Shown: piece after piece, positions 7,582-14,893 of the stretch
Layout: each line of letters starts with the position of its first letter
Position numbering within the stretch: position 1 is the first letter of the stretch
Assembly: GCA_029555885.1 (NCBI GenBank)
Contig: JAKPQT010000117.1
Span: 1-47,960 of the forward strand
Source of the DNA: Chloroflexota bacterium
GTDB taxonomy: Bacteria > Chloroflexota > Anaerolineae > CG2-30-64-16
Direction of reading: 5' to 3'
DNA length: 47,960 nt
Translations under genes and position numbers: made by a program
Notes under the pieces: generated by a model
What the model was told of the DNA's origin: nothing
Databases searched by the model: none
The model's input: only the letters and a program-made list of their open reading frames with translations

Positions 7582-7660
7582 CATCACCCTATCGCCTTGT
7601 CACCTCTTCACCCGTTCTCCTGTTCACCCGTTCCCCTCTTCACCCCGTCACCCGCTCACC
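7582..7660. repeat. GGTGA-type tract, right arm (inverted)
   Basis: CCTCTTCACCCGTTCTCC and similar units, the reverse complement of the 7390-7452 tract. It overlaps the 3' end of the HEAT/BNR gene, whose last residues (VGERVTG) are translated from it. Confidence 0.65.
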
Positions 7661-9340
7661 GACCGGCCGGGGGCCGAAGAAGAGCAGCACGGCCGCCAGT
7701 AGCATGGACAGCACCAGGAAGGTCCAACGTCCTGCGGGCATGGCCGCGAGTTGGTTTAGCAGAGCCTCGCCCCACGTGAACTGCGCTGCCTCGCCCAGGC
7801 TTGCACGTGCGCTGCGTTCCAGGGCCGCGCTCACCGCAATGCGCGCTGTGGTGTCACCCTCGACCCTCAGTGCGGCCGCCAAGGCCTGGCGGGCCGAAGC
7901 GGTGCCGATCTCACCGAGCGCCCAGGCCGCCTGGCTGCGCACGGTTGGGTCCGCGTCATAGAGTGCCTCTGCCAGGGCAGGCGTCGCCGGATCAGCCTTG
8001 ATCCAGCCAAGCATCTCTGCGGCGTTCGCGCGCAGCGCCGGTTCTTCGCCAGCCAGCGCGGCCACCAGCACATCGTTAGCCTGTGCGCCTGCGCGCTCCA
8101 GCCCGCTCATCGCGGCTTGCCGTGCCGGCGTTAATTCTGCCTCGGCCAGCGGGAGTGCCAGCGCCACCAGCGCCTCGCGCGTCCCGATGGCTGCCAGCGC
8201 TTCGGCCGCGCGGTTGCGCGCCGGGGAGCCATCAGCAACCAGCATCGTGCCCAGTTGGGGCACTGCTGCCTCGACCTTCAGCAGGCCAAGAGCCGTCGCT
8301 GCGCGGGCGCGCACGTCCACGTTATCCGCAGCCAGTAGCCCCAGCAGGTCGGGCACGACGGCCCGGTTGCCGGTGCGGCCCAGGGCCTCGGCGGCCAGGT
8401 TGCCGGCCAGCATCTCGGTATCGGTCAGGCGCGCTAGCAAGGCCGGCGCCGCAAGCGGGTCCCCGATCAGCCCCAGCAGCCGGGCCGTTGCGGCACGCAC
8501 GCCGGCAGAGTCACTCTCCAGTGCAGCCAGCAGCTCCGGCGTCGCAGCCAGCGATACGGTGTGCGTGCTCGCATCGTCGCCCGCGATGACGGTCAGCGGC
8601 TGGTCGGCCACCGGCGTGAGCCGCAAGACGGGCGCCGCGTTCAGCGGCAACTGCTCCATCACCGTCCAATGCTGCCCGCCGTCCGCGCTGACAAAGATGC
8701 CGAGCGGGGTCAGGCGAGTGGTGCTCGTGCCGAGCCAGATGCCGGTCGCTGCGTACAGGATGGTGTCGTCTGCCGGGTTGACGCTCAGCGCGGTCACCGC
8801 AACCGGCGCACCACCTCCACCGGTCAGGACCGGATCAGTGCTCTGCTGCCACGTCGCGCCGAGGTCCCGGCTGAACAGCAGTCCCGCGGACTCGGTGCCG
8901 ACTGCCAACAAGTTCGTGTCCTTGCCCGTTACGGCGAGCGCCAGCGGCTTACTCGGTAGGGCCGCAGCCTGCGCCCAGGTCGCGCCCGCATCGCGGCTGA
9001 CCCAGATAGTCCGGGCGGTGCGTGCCACGACGGATTGTTCGTCGCCGGCCACAGTCTGCATCTGCTCCACGCGCTCCGGCAGGCTGGCGACGCCGTACCA
9101 GGTCTGCCCGCTGTCATCGCTGCGCTCGATGCGCGCGCTCCCCGTGTCATTCGCCCAGCGATAGGTGAACGGCTGCGCGATGGGCGCGGCCGCGCCCGTG
9201 TCTGCCGGCGCCTCGCGCCAGCTATTATCTGACAGGATGGGTGCACCGATGGGCGCCAGGCCGATGAGCAGCAGGGCCACGGCCAGCGCGATGCGCACGG
9301 AGGTCTTCGTCAATAATGCCACTGTCGTCATCCGAAACAT
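7640..9340 (-). CDS. Exported BNR-repeat and HEAT-repeat membrane protein
   Basis: A 566-residue protein with an N-terminal signal or anchor (IALAVALLLIGLAPIGA). The first half carries four Asp-box/BNR motifs: SDDSGQTW, SRDAGATW, SRDLGATW and SADGGQHW. These mark sialidase-like or Vps10-like beta-propeller blades. The second half is a run of HEAT-like repeats (for example DPTVRSQAAWALGEIG), and the C-terminus has a membrane segment (FLVLSMLLAAVLLFF). This is probably a cell-surface binding or scaffold protein; no catalytic residues are recognised. I chose ATG 9340 because GGGAGG lies seven bases upstream; an in-frame start at 9433 has no such site. The gene converges on the small membrane protein gene and diverges from the GntR gene. 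Confidence 0.75.
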   Translation of the reverse strand: MFRMTTVALLTKTSVRIALAVALLLIGLAPIGAPILSDNSWREAPADTGAAAPIAQPFTYRWANDTGSARIERSDDSGQTWYGVASLPERVEQMQTVAGDEQSVVARTARTIWVSRDAGATWAQAAALPSKPLALAVTGKDTNLLAVGTESAGLLFSRDLGATWQQSTDPVLTGGGGAPVAVTALSVNPADDTILYAATGIWLGTSTTRLTPLGIFVSADGGQHWTVMEQLPLNAAPVLRLTPVADQPLTVIAGDDASTHTVSLAATPELLAALESDSAGVRAATARLLGLIGDPLAAPALLARLTDTEMLAGNLAAEALGRTGNRAVVPDLLGLLAADNVDVRARAATALGLLKVEAAVPQLGTMLVADGSPARNRAAEALAAIGTREALVALALPLAEAELTPARQAAMSGLERAGAQANDVLVAALAGEEPALRANAAEMLGWIKADPATPALAEALYDADPTVRSQAAWALGEIGTASARQALAAALRVEGDTTARIAVSAALERSARASLGEAAQFTWGEALLNQLAAMPAGRWTFLVLSMLLAAVLLFFGPRPVGERVTG

Positions 9341-9473
9341 GCTTGTCCTCCCGAACGGGGTCTTCCTCACTACCACACTCATTCGTCTGCCCCGCACGGG
9401 CATAGGACGACGCAGTAGGGCGGTTAGTTCCACAGTAACGTGTAATGAAGATTTGTGAAGTTTGGCGCATTTC

Positions 9474-9502
9474 TTGACAGCCTGAGACTCAAATGCTAGA
9501 CT
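9474..9502 (+). promoter_or_regulatory. Promoter of the GntR gene and amino-sugar cluster
   Basis: A perfect TTGACA (9474-9479), a 17-base spacer and TAGACT (9497-9502). The expected start is at about 9509, the first base of the DasR-like operator. It is the clearest promoter upstream of the ABC transporter genes, so it may drive at least regulator plus permeases. Confidence 0.65.
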
Positions 9503-9508
9503 GTGCTC

Positions 9509-9524
9509 AGTGGTCTATACCGGT
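9509..9524. promoter_or_regulatory. DasR/NagR-like operator
   Basis: AGTGGTCTATACCGGT matches the DasR-responsive element AGTGGTCTAGACCACT at 13 of 16 positions. It sits exactly at the expected transcription start of the GntR gene, so binding would block initiation, consistent with autorepression relieved by an amino-sugar phosphate as in NagR/DasR systems. The link is by sequence similarity only. I saw no second close match in the other intergenic regions. Confidence 0.6.
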
Positions 9525-9569
9525 ATGGCGGTCCAGCCCGCCACACTTCGGACAGCGAGCAAAGGTGCC

Positions 9570-10310
9570 GTGCCACTGCAACGCGAAGCTCCCAATCCAC
9601 TCTACCTTCAACTCAAGGACACCCTTGAGACGCAGATACGCGCGGGGGTGTACCGGCGGCACGAGCGTTTGCCCTCTGAACGCGAGCTCTCTGAACAATT
9701 CGGCGTCAGCCGTATGACGGCCCGCCATGCCTTGCTCGCACTGGTCAACGACGGGGCTGTCTACACGCGCATTGGCAAGGGCACATTCGTCGCCGCGCCC
9801 AAGATCGACCAGCAACTCCAGTCCCTCAGCGGCTTCAGCCACGAGATCCGGCTGCGCGGCAACCGGCCATCCAGCCGCGTGCTGGAGGCGCGCATCAGCC
9901 ACGCGACTCCGGACGCAGCCGCAGCCCTGGGGTTGACGGGCGGCGATGATGTGGTCATCCTGGCGCGCCTGCGCCTGGCGGACGAGCTGCCGCTCGCCTT
10001 CGAAACCGCTTACCTGCCGGCTGCGCTGGTGCCGGGGCTGCTGAACCATGACTTCACGGTGGAGTCACTGTACGATGTCTTGGAGCGCGACTACAAGCTC
10101 CAGCTCACCCATGCGGAACAGCGGATCGAAGCAGGGTTAGCCACGCCGCGCGAGCTGGAGCTGCTGCAGGTCGCGGCCCCGGCTGCCGTGCTGCGCATGC
10201 GCCGCCTGACGCTGGCTGCTGATCGTACGCCGGTTGAGTGGGTGCTTTCCACCTACCGCGGGGACCGTTACTCGTTTCGCACGACGCTCTCCGCACGCGT
10301 CACATCCTGA
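9570..10310 (+). CDS. GntR/HutC-family regulator, NagR/DasR-like
   Basis: A transcription regulator with an N-terminal winged helix-turn-helix (LPSERELSEQFGVSRMTARH, followed by GKGTFVAAPK) and a C-terminal UTRA effector domain (from about residue 85, including LPLAFETAYLP). The linker FSHEIRLRGNRPSSRVLEA resembles NagR/DasR proteins, which sense glucosamine-6-phosphate or GlcNAc-6-phosphate. A DasR-like operator lies just upstream. The start is uncertain: GTG 9570 has AAAGG four bases upstream and gives the usual family length (246 residues). ATG 9525 and GTG 9510 are in frame, but they lie at or inside the operator. The first permease gene starts 13 bases downstream, so the regulator is probably co-transcribed with the importer it controls. 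Confidence 0.85.
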   Translation: MPLQREAPNPLYLQLKDTLETQIRAGVYRRHERLPSERELSEQFGVSRMTARHALLALVNDGAVYTRIGKGTFVAAPKIDQQLQSLSGFSHEIRLRGNRPSSRVLEARISHATPDAAAALGLTGGDDVVILARLRLADELPLAFETAYLPAALVPGLLNHDFTVESLYDVLERDYKLQLTHAEQRIEAGLATPRELELLQVAAPAAVLRMRRLTLAADRTPVEWVLSTYRGDRYSFRTTLSARVTS

Positions 10311-10323
10311 GAGGAGGTTGCCG

Positions 10324-11418
10324 ATGGCTAGTACAGCAGTACCCCGGGCCATACGGCCCGATGCAAGCCCCCCTGCCGTGAGTACCGTCGGCCAGGTCCT
10401 CCGCCGCATCAGCAAGAACTACGTGCTCCGGCGCATCCTGGTTGCCGTTGCGAAGATCTGGATCGTCACGACCCTGATCTTCTTCCTCATCCGGCTGATG
10501 CCGAACAACCCGGTGGATGTGTACGTGCAGGAACTGGTGCAGCAGTACGGCATGTCCGCAGACGAAGCGCGCAACCAGGCGGCTGCGCTGCTGGCGATCG
10601 ACCTCGATGCGCCGGTGACAACCCAGTACGCGCAGTACATGGGCGAACTGCTCCAGGGCAACCTCGGCACCTCGTTCCGTTCCAAGGGCACATCGGTCAA
10701 CGCGATGATTGCCAAGTTCCTGCCGTGGACGCTGTTCAGCGTGGGCGTGTCGCTCGTCATCAGCTTCACCCTCGGCATGTTGCTCGGCATGTTCTCCGCC
10801 TACCGTCGCGAATCCGTCGGGGACCACCTCATTACGACCCTGTCGTCCATCTTCAGTTCGATTCCCAACTACCTGGTCGGCATTCTGCTGGTCGTGTTCC
10901 TCGGCGTCCAGTGGAAGCTGCTGCCGATTACTGCCATGCGGGGCTCGATGTCGCCGGGGATGCAGCCGGGCTTCACGTTCGCGTTCATCAAGGATATCTT
11001 TTTCCATGCGGCGCTGCCCATTCTCACGTACGTGCTGACCACCGTCGGCACCTGGACCCTTAATATGAAGAGCAGCACCGTCGCGACGCTGGGCGAGGAT
11101 TACGTGACCGTCGCCAAGGCGCGCGGCCTGACGGAGCGGCGCATCATGACGGGTTATGTCGGGCGCAACGCGTCGCTGCCACTGTTCACGCAGCTCGCCA
11201 TCAGCATCGGCTTCATCGTCGGCGGCTCCACGTTGATCGAGTCGTTGTTCGTGTACCAGGGTGTCGGGCAACTGCTCGTCAACAGCATCGTGCAGCGCGA
11301 TTACCCGGTGATGCAGGGCATCTTCCTCATCATCACGCTGACGGTCATCTTTTCGAATTTCCTGGCCGAGTTCCTGTACAGCCGGCTCGATCCGCGCATC
11401 CGCACAGGAGGCAAATGA
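10324..11418 (+). CDS. Dpp/Opp-type ABC permease (DppB-like)
   Basis: The first inner-membrane subunit of a peptide/nickel/oligosaccharide-class (family 5) importer. After a 45-residue leader comes a membrane segment (IWIVTTLIFFLIRLMPNNPV) typical of DppB, then LLQGNLGTSFRSKG, five further hydrophobic segments and the ATPase-contact EAA loop (EDYVTVAKARGLTERRIM). It ends with SRLDPRIR, the usual DppB end. ATG 10324 follows GAGGAGG by six bases. It overlaps the second permease by an ATGA junction. The context (hexosaminidase, AnmK, amidase-like hydrolase) points to muropeptides or amino-sugar oligosaccharides as cargo. Confidence 0.92.
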   Translation: MASTAVPRAIRPDASPPAVSTVGQVLRRISKNYVLRRILVAVAKIWIVTTLIFFLIRLMPNNPVDVYVQELVQQYGMSADEARNQAAALLAIDLDAPVTTQYAQYMGELLQGNLGTSFRSKGTSVNAMIAKFLPWTLFSVGVSLVISFTLGMLLGMFSAYRRESVGDHLITTLSSIFSSIPNYLVGILLVVFLGVQWKLLPITAMRGSMSPGMQPGFTFAFIKDIFFHAALPILTYVLTTVGTWTLNMKSSTVATLGEDYVTVAKARGLTERRIMTGYVGRNASLPLFTQLAISIGFIVGGSTLIESLFVYQGVGQLLVNSIVQRDYPVMQGIFLIITLTVIFSNFLAEFLYSRLDPRIRTGGK

Positions 11419-12290
11419 TGAACCTGGCCTCATTCTGGCACAGCCTGAAAACCACGTTGCGGCTGATTACTCACAACAAAGTGGGCTTCATCGGCTTCCT
11501 GGGCGTGCTCTTCTTTGTCATCCTCTCCTTCGTGGGACCGATGTTTATCCCGCTGGATAAGACCACGAAGGTGGACCAGATTTACGCCCGCCCCTCGCTG
11601 GAGCACCTGCTGGGCACGGATTTTGCAGGTCGCGATGTGCTGTCGCACATCGTCCACGGCGGCAAGGATGTGCTGACCATCGCTTTTCTTGCGGGCGCCC
11701 TTTCGACCCTGATTGCGGTGATTCTCGGCTCGTTGAGCGCGCTGGTCGGGGGCATCGTGGACAGCACGATCATGGGCCTTGCAGATATCGTGTTGACGAT
11801 TCCGCAGTTTCCCCTGTTGATCGTGCTGGCGGGCCTCTTCCACTTCAGCGGGGTGGCGTTTTTGGCGGTCATCCTGGGCCTGCTTTCCTGGCCGAGCCTG
11901 ACGCGCGCCATCCGGTCGCAGGTGCTGTCGCTGCGCGAGCGCGATTTCGTCGAAGCGGCGCGCGCGCTCGATTTGAGCATGGGCCACATCATCACGCGCG
12001 AGATCATGCCCAACATGGCGAGCTACCTCGCCGTCAGCCTTATCTTTGCGATGACCTCCGCGGTCTACGCACAGATCGGCCTTGTCTTCCTGGGCCTCGC
12101 CCCCTTCTCCGGCTCCAACTGGGGCATCATGCTGCAACTGGCATGGACCAAGGGCGCGATTTTCTATCCGGGTGCGCTGCCGTATATCCTGGGACCGGTG
12201 GCGGCCATTGCGCTCTTCCAGTTGTCGCTCGTCTTTATGACCCGCTCGCTGGAAGAAATCTTTAACCCGCGCTTGCGCACGGGCGTGTGA
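11415..12290 (+). CDS. Dpp/Opp-type ABC permease (DppC-like)
   Basis: The second permease subunit. It has the DppC layout: one N-terminal membrane segment (VGFIGFLGVLFFVILSFVGP), the loop HLLGTDFAGRDVLSHIVHGG, five more membrane segments, and the EAA motif (RERDFVEAARALDLSMGHII). It ends with FNPRLRTGV. Two adjacent ATG codons (11415, 11418) follow GGAGG; the first overlaps the stop of the preceding gene as ATGA, indicating translational coupling. Its partners are the preceding permease and the two following ATPases. Confidence 0.92.
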   Translation: MMNLASFWHSLKTTLRLITHNKVGFIGFLGVLFFVILSFVGPMFIPLDKTTKVDQIYARPSLEHLLGTDFAGRDVLSHIVHGGKDVLTIAFLAGALSTLIAVILGSLSALVGGIVDSTIMGLADIVLTIPQFPLLIVLAGLFHFSGVAFLAVILGLLSWPSLTRAIRSQVLSLRERDFVEAARALDLSMGHIITREIMPNMASYLAVSLIFAMTSAVYAQIGLVFLGLAPFSGSNWGIMLQLAWTKGAIFYPGALPYILGPVAAIALFQLSLVFMTRSLEEIFNPRLRTGV

Positions 12291-12301
12291 GGAGGTAACG
12301 T

Positions 12302-13396
12302 ATGCAAGCACCTACCCCGGTCAATGGGCGCTCCTCACTCGCCAGGGGTGCACCCGCAGGTGGGGCAGTACAGGAGCCCACGCTCAAGGTCGATGACCTG
12401 TGGGTGAGCTACAAGGCGCAGCGCGGGATGGTCCAAGCGGTGCGCGGGGTTAGCTTTCAGGTCGGGCTGGGTGAGACGCTAGCCTTTATCGGCGAGAGCG
12501 GCTGCGGCAAGACGACGCTCGGCCTCGCCCTGATCCGCCTCCTGCCCAAGACGGCGGTGATCCCGCGCGGCAAGGCCATCTACAGTCGCAACGGGTTGGC
12601 CACGAACCTGCTGACGATGGACCAGGGCGCGCTGCGTGAGTTCCGCTGGAAGGAATGCGCGATGATCTTCCAGGGCGCGCAGAACGCGTTCAACCCGGTC
12701 CTGCGCATCCGCGACCAGGTGCTGGATACCGCGCGCGCCCACGGTGAGAGCAACCCCAACCGGGTGCGGGACCGGGTGCTCGAACTGTTCCGGCTCGTCT
12801 CGCTCGACCCGGAGCGCGTGCTGAATGCCTATCCGCACGAGCTGAGCGGCGGGATGCGCCAGCGTGTGCTCCTGGCGCTTGGCCTGCTGCTCGACCCGCA
12901 GCTCATCATCCTGGACGAGCCGACCACCGCGCTCGATATCCTGACGGTGCGCTCGGTCATCGAGGTGCTGCGCGACCTGCGCAAGCAGCTCGACTTCTCG
13001 CTCATCCTCATCTCGCACGACCTGTCGCTGGCCGCGGAACTGGCCGACCGGGTCGGCACGATGTATGCCGGGATGCTGGTCGAGGTGGCTAACGTGATGG
13101 ACACCTACTACCATCCCTACCATCCCTATACCATCGGCCTCATTCGGGCGGTGCCCACCTTGAGCGGCGAGCGCCGCGACCTGATTTCGATACCCGGTTC
13201 GCCGCCGGACCTGATCAACCCGCCGAAGGGCTGTGCGTTCAACCCGCGCTGCCCGTACGCGACGAACCAGTGTCGCGAGGAGCAGCCGCCGCTGCTGAAC
13301 GTCAGCGTGGATCACCAGGTGGCCTGCTGGAACTGGCAGGCCGTGGTGGCCGACCAGGGCTCCCGGCTAATCATGGGCGCCCGCGCGCAAGCTTAA
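12302..13396 (+). CDS. ABC importer ATPase (DppD-like)
   Basis: An ATP-binding subunit of the family-5 importer. It has Walker A GESGCGKTT, the signature LSGGMRQRV and Walker B LIILDEPT followed by a D-loop and the H-loop SHD. The C-terminal oligopeptide-transporter extension carries clustered cysteines (GCAFNPRCPYATNQC and a later Cys), which in some DppD proteins bind an iron-sulfur cluster. ATG 12302 follows GAGGAGG. It begins 11 bases after the permease stop. The C-terminus is followed directly by a palindromic repeat that precedes the next ATPase. Confidence 0.92.
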   Translation: MQAPTPVNGRSSLARGAPAGGAVQEPTLKVDDLWVSYKAQRGMVQAVRGVSFQVGLGETLAFIGESGCGKTTLGLALIRLLPKTAVIPRGKAIYSRNGLATNLLTMDQGALREFRWKECAMIFQGAQNAFNPVLRIRDQVLDTARAHGESNPNRVRDRVLELFRLVSLDPERVLNAYPHELSGGMRQRVLLALGLLLDPQLIILDEPTTALDILTVRSVIEVLRDLRKQLDFSLILISHDLSLAAELADRVGTMYAGMLVEVANVMDTYYHPYHPYTIGLIRAVPTLSGERRDLISIPGSPPDLINPPKGCAFNPRCPYATNQCREEQPPLLNVSVDHQVACWNWQAVVADQGSRLIMGARAQA

Positions 13397-13403
13397 TGAG
13401 GCT

Positions 13404-13441
13404 CCCCCCTCTCCTGAGAGGAGAGGGGGTCAGGGGGTGAG
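13404..13441. repeat. CCCTCTCC palindromic repeat before the second ATPase
   Basis: Arms CCCCCTCTCCT (13405-13415) and AGGAGAGGGGG (13419-13429) with a three-base loop, then the family tail TCAGGGGGTGAGG. The tail lies 4-16 bases before ATG 13446 and contains AGGGGG and GAGG, so the repeat itself supplies the purine-rich ribosome-binding region of the downstream gene. Confidence 0.8.
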
Positions 13442-13445
13442 GTCA

Positions 13446-14456
13446 ATGCCTGCAATGCTGGAAATGGTCAACCTCGGACGCTCCTTCAAGGTCGGGCGGG
13501 CGGTCGTGCGCGCAGTGGACGGGGTCAACTTGGCGGTCAACGAAGGGGAAGTGGTCTGTGTCGTGGGCGAGAGCGGCTGCGGCAAGACGACGACCGGCAA
13601 GATGGCCGTTGGGCTGCTGCGGCCCACGGGCGGCGAGGTGCGCTACCGGGGCAAGGACATCTGGCACATGTCACCCGACGAGTTCCGCAAGTACCGCCAG
13701 GCCGTCCAGATTATCCACCAGGACCCGTACTCGTCGCTCAACCCGACGCAGACCGTCGGCGATATCCTGGCTGCGCCGCTGATGCGTCATAGCATCGCGC
13801 GCAACCGGCTGGATGCGCGCGCCCGCGCCGCGGAAATCCTGCGCACGGTGGACCTGACGCCGCCGGATGATTTCATGGATAAGTACCCCCACCAGCTCAG
13901 CGGCGGCCAGCGCCAGCGCGTCTCGGTCGCGCGCGCACTGACAGTGCATCCGAGCTTCATCATGGCGGACGAGGCCGTGTCCATGCTGGATGTGTCCATC
14001 CGGGTCAGCCTGTTGAAGATGCTGGGCCGCTTCCGCAAGGAAATGGGGATGACCTACCTGTTCATCACGCACGACCTGGCCGTGGCCCGTTTCTTCGCCT
14101 GGGATGGCCGGATCGCCGTGATGTACCTGGGCCGCGTGGTCGAGATTGGACCGACCCCCCGGTTGATCGGCGAGCCGCAGCATCCGTACACGAAGGCGTT
14201 GTTGGCCGCGATTCCGGAGGCCGACCCGCAGGCCACGCGCAACAAGGAGCGGGTCGCGCTGCGCAGCATGGATGTGCCGAGCCTGAGAAACGTGCCGCCG
14301 GGCTGCTCGTTCCATCCGCGCTGCCCGCTGTTCGTCCCGGGCCTGTGCGATGTCGAAGTGCCTCGGCTGACCACGATCGGACACGCGACGGAAGTCGCAT
14401 GCCATGTCGTCGCGGCGGAACATGCGCGAGTTGAAGGTTCGAAAGTTGCAGGTTGA
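13446..14456 (+). CDS. ABC importer ATPase (DppF/OppF-like)
   Basis: The second ATP-binding subunit. It has Walker A GESGCGKTT, the Q-loop region IIHQDPYSSLNPTQTVGD typical of OppF/DppF, the signature LSGGQRQRV, Walker B FIMADEAVSMLD, and an H-loop ITHD. The C-terminal Cys motif GCSFHPRCPLFVPGLC is present. I chose ATG 13446, which follows the repeat-derived AGGGGGTGAGG; a GTG at 13437 lies within that repeat. The final residues (VEGSKVAG) and the stop lie inside a perfect 34-base inverted repeat, so the C-terminus has been replaced or extended by repeat sequence. Confidence 0.92.
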   Translation: MPAMLEMVNLGRSFKVGRAVVRAVDGVNLAVNEGEVVCVVGESGCGKTTTGKMAVGLLRPTGGEVRYRGKDIWHMSPDEFRKYRQAVQIIHQDPYSSLNPTQTVGDILAAPLMRHSIARNRLDARARAAEILRTVDLTPPDDFMDKYPHQLSGGQRQRVSVARALTVHPSFIMADEAVSMLDVSIRVSLLKMLGRFRKEMGMTYLFITHDLAVARFFAWDGRIAVMYLGRVVEIGPTPRLIGEPQHPYTKALLAAIPEADPQATRNKERVALRSMDVPSLRNVPPGCSFHPRCPLFVPGLCDVEVPRLTTIGHATEVACHVVAAEHARVEGSKVAG

Positions 14457-14499
14457 AAGTTGCAGGCAACTTTCAACCTGCAACTTTCGAACCTTCAAC
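14430..14499. repeat. Perfect 34-base inverted repeat at an ATPase 3' end
   Basis: The arms 14430-14463 and 14466-14499 are exact reverse complements separated by two bases (AG). Each arm is itself built from related GTTGAAAGTTGCAG-type units. It includes the stop codon of the upstream ATPase gene. The predicted RNA hairpin is very strong and could stop or attenuate transcription before the small membrane gene and the binding protein, or protect the upstream mRNA. Confidence 0.85.
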
Positions 14500-14527
14500 C
14501 TGTAAGTTCGTCAACCCGTGAGGTGCG

Positions 14528-14800
14528 ATGAGTCCTGAGATCGGCCAGGCCGCGACGCGGATCGGCGTGTTCCTGATCGTCACAGCGGGCTTACTGCTGT
14601 TGATGGTCCCGCGCGGCAGCGCGGAGTTCGTCGTGCTGGTCCTGACCATCGGCCTGGGAGTGCTCTTGTTGGGTCTCGTGGCGCTCCTCGCACGGATAGG
14701 TACGCCGCGTTGGCGTCAGCCCAGGGGGCCGTTGGACGGCCCCTTCTCCCGCCCCGAGGCCGACAGGCCGGAAGGGCAAGAATTGGACGAAAGGGGGTGA
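14528..14800 (+). CDS. Small two-segment membrane protein
   Basis: An unrecognised protein of 90 residues. Two hydrophobic segments (about 11-29, IGVFLIVTAGLLLLMV; and 33-57, FVVLVLTIGLGVLLLGLVALL) are joined by a short loop PRGSAE, with a polar Pro/Arg/Glu-rich tail. GTGAGGTG lies four bases before ATG 14528. It sits between the importer ATPases and the binding protein, in the same orientation, so it may be an accessory membrane component of that operon. No function is assigned. Confidence 0.6.
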   Translation: MSPEIGQAATRIGVFLIVTAGLLLLMVPRGSAEFVVLVLTIGLGVLLLGLVALLARIGTPRWRQPRGPLDGPFSRPEADRPEGQELDERG

Positions 14801-14893
14801 TTGCGCGCACAATTATGATCATGGGTCTGCCGGACGTGCTGCGTACCGGCCCGAGCGAAGTTTCGACCAGTTGCACATTTCAAGGAGGATATG

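Noticed and set aside
7390..7660. Short-period GGTGA repeats as a CRISPR array
   Set aside because: Units are 7 to 9 bases and imperfect, with no spacers of constant length and no cas genes.
13437..13446. GTG 13437 as the start of the second importer ATPase
   Set aside because: It lies within the repeat tail that acts as the ribosome-binding region; ATG 13446 fits spacing better.
14528..14800. Small membrane protein as a toxin of a toxin-antitoxin pair
   Set aside because: No partner gene or antisense RNA promoter is visible, and it is embedded in the transporter operon.
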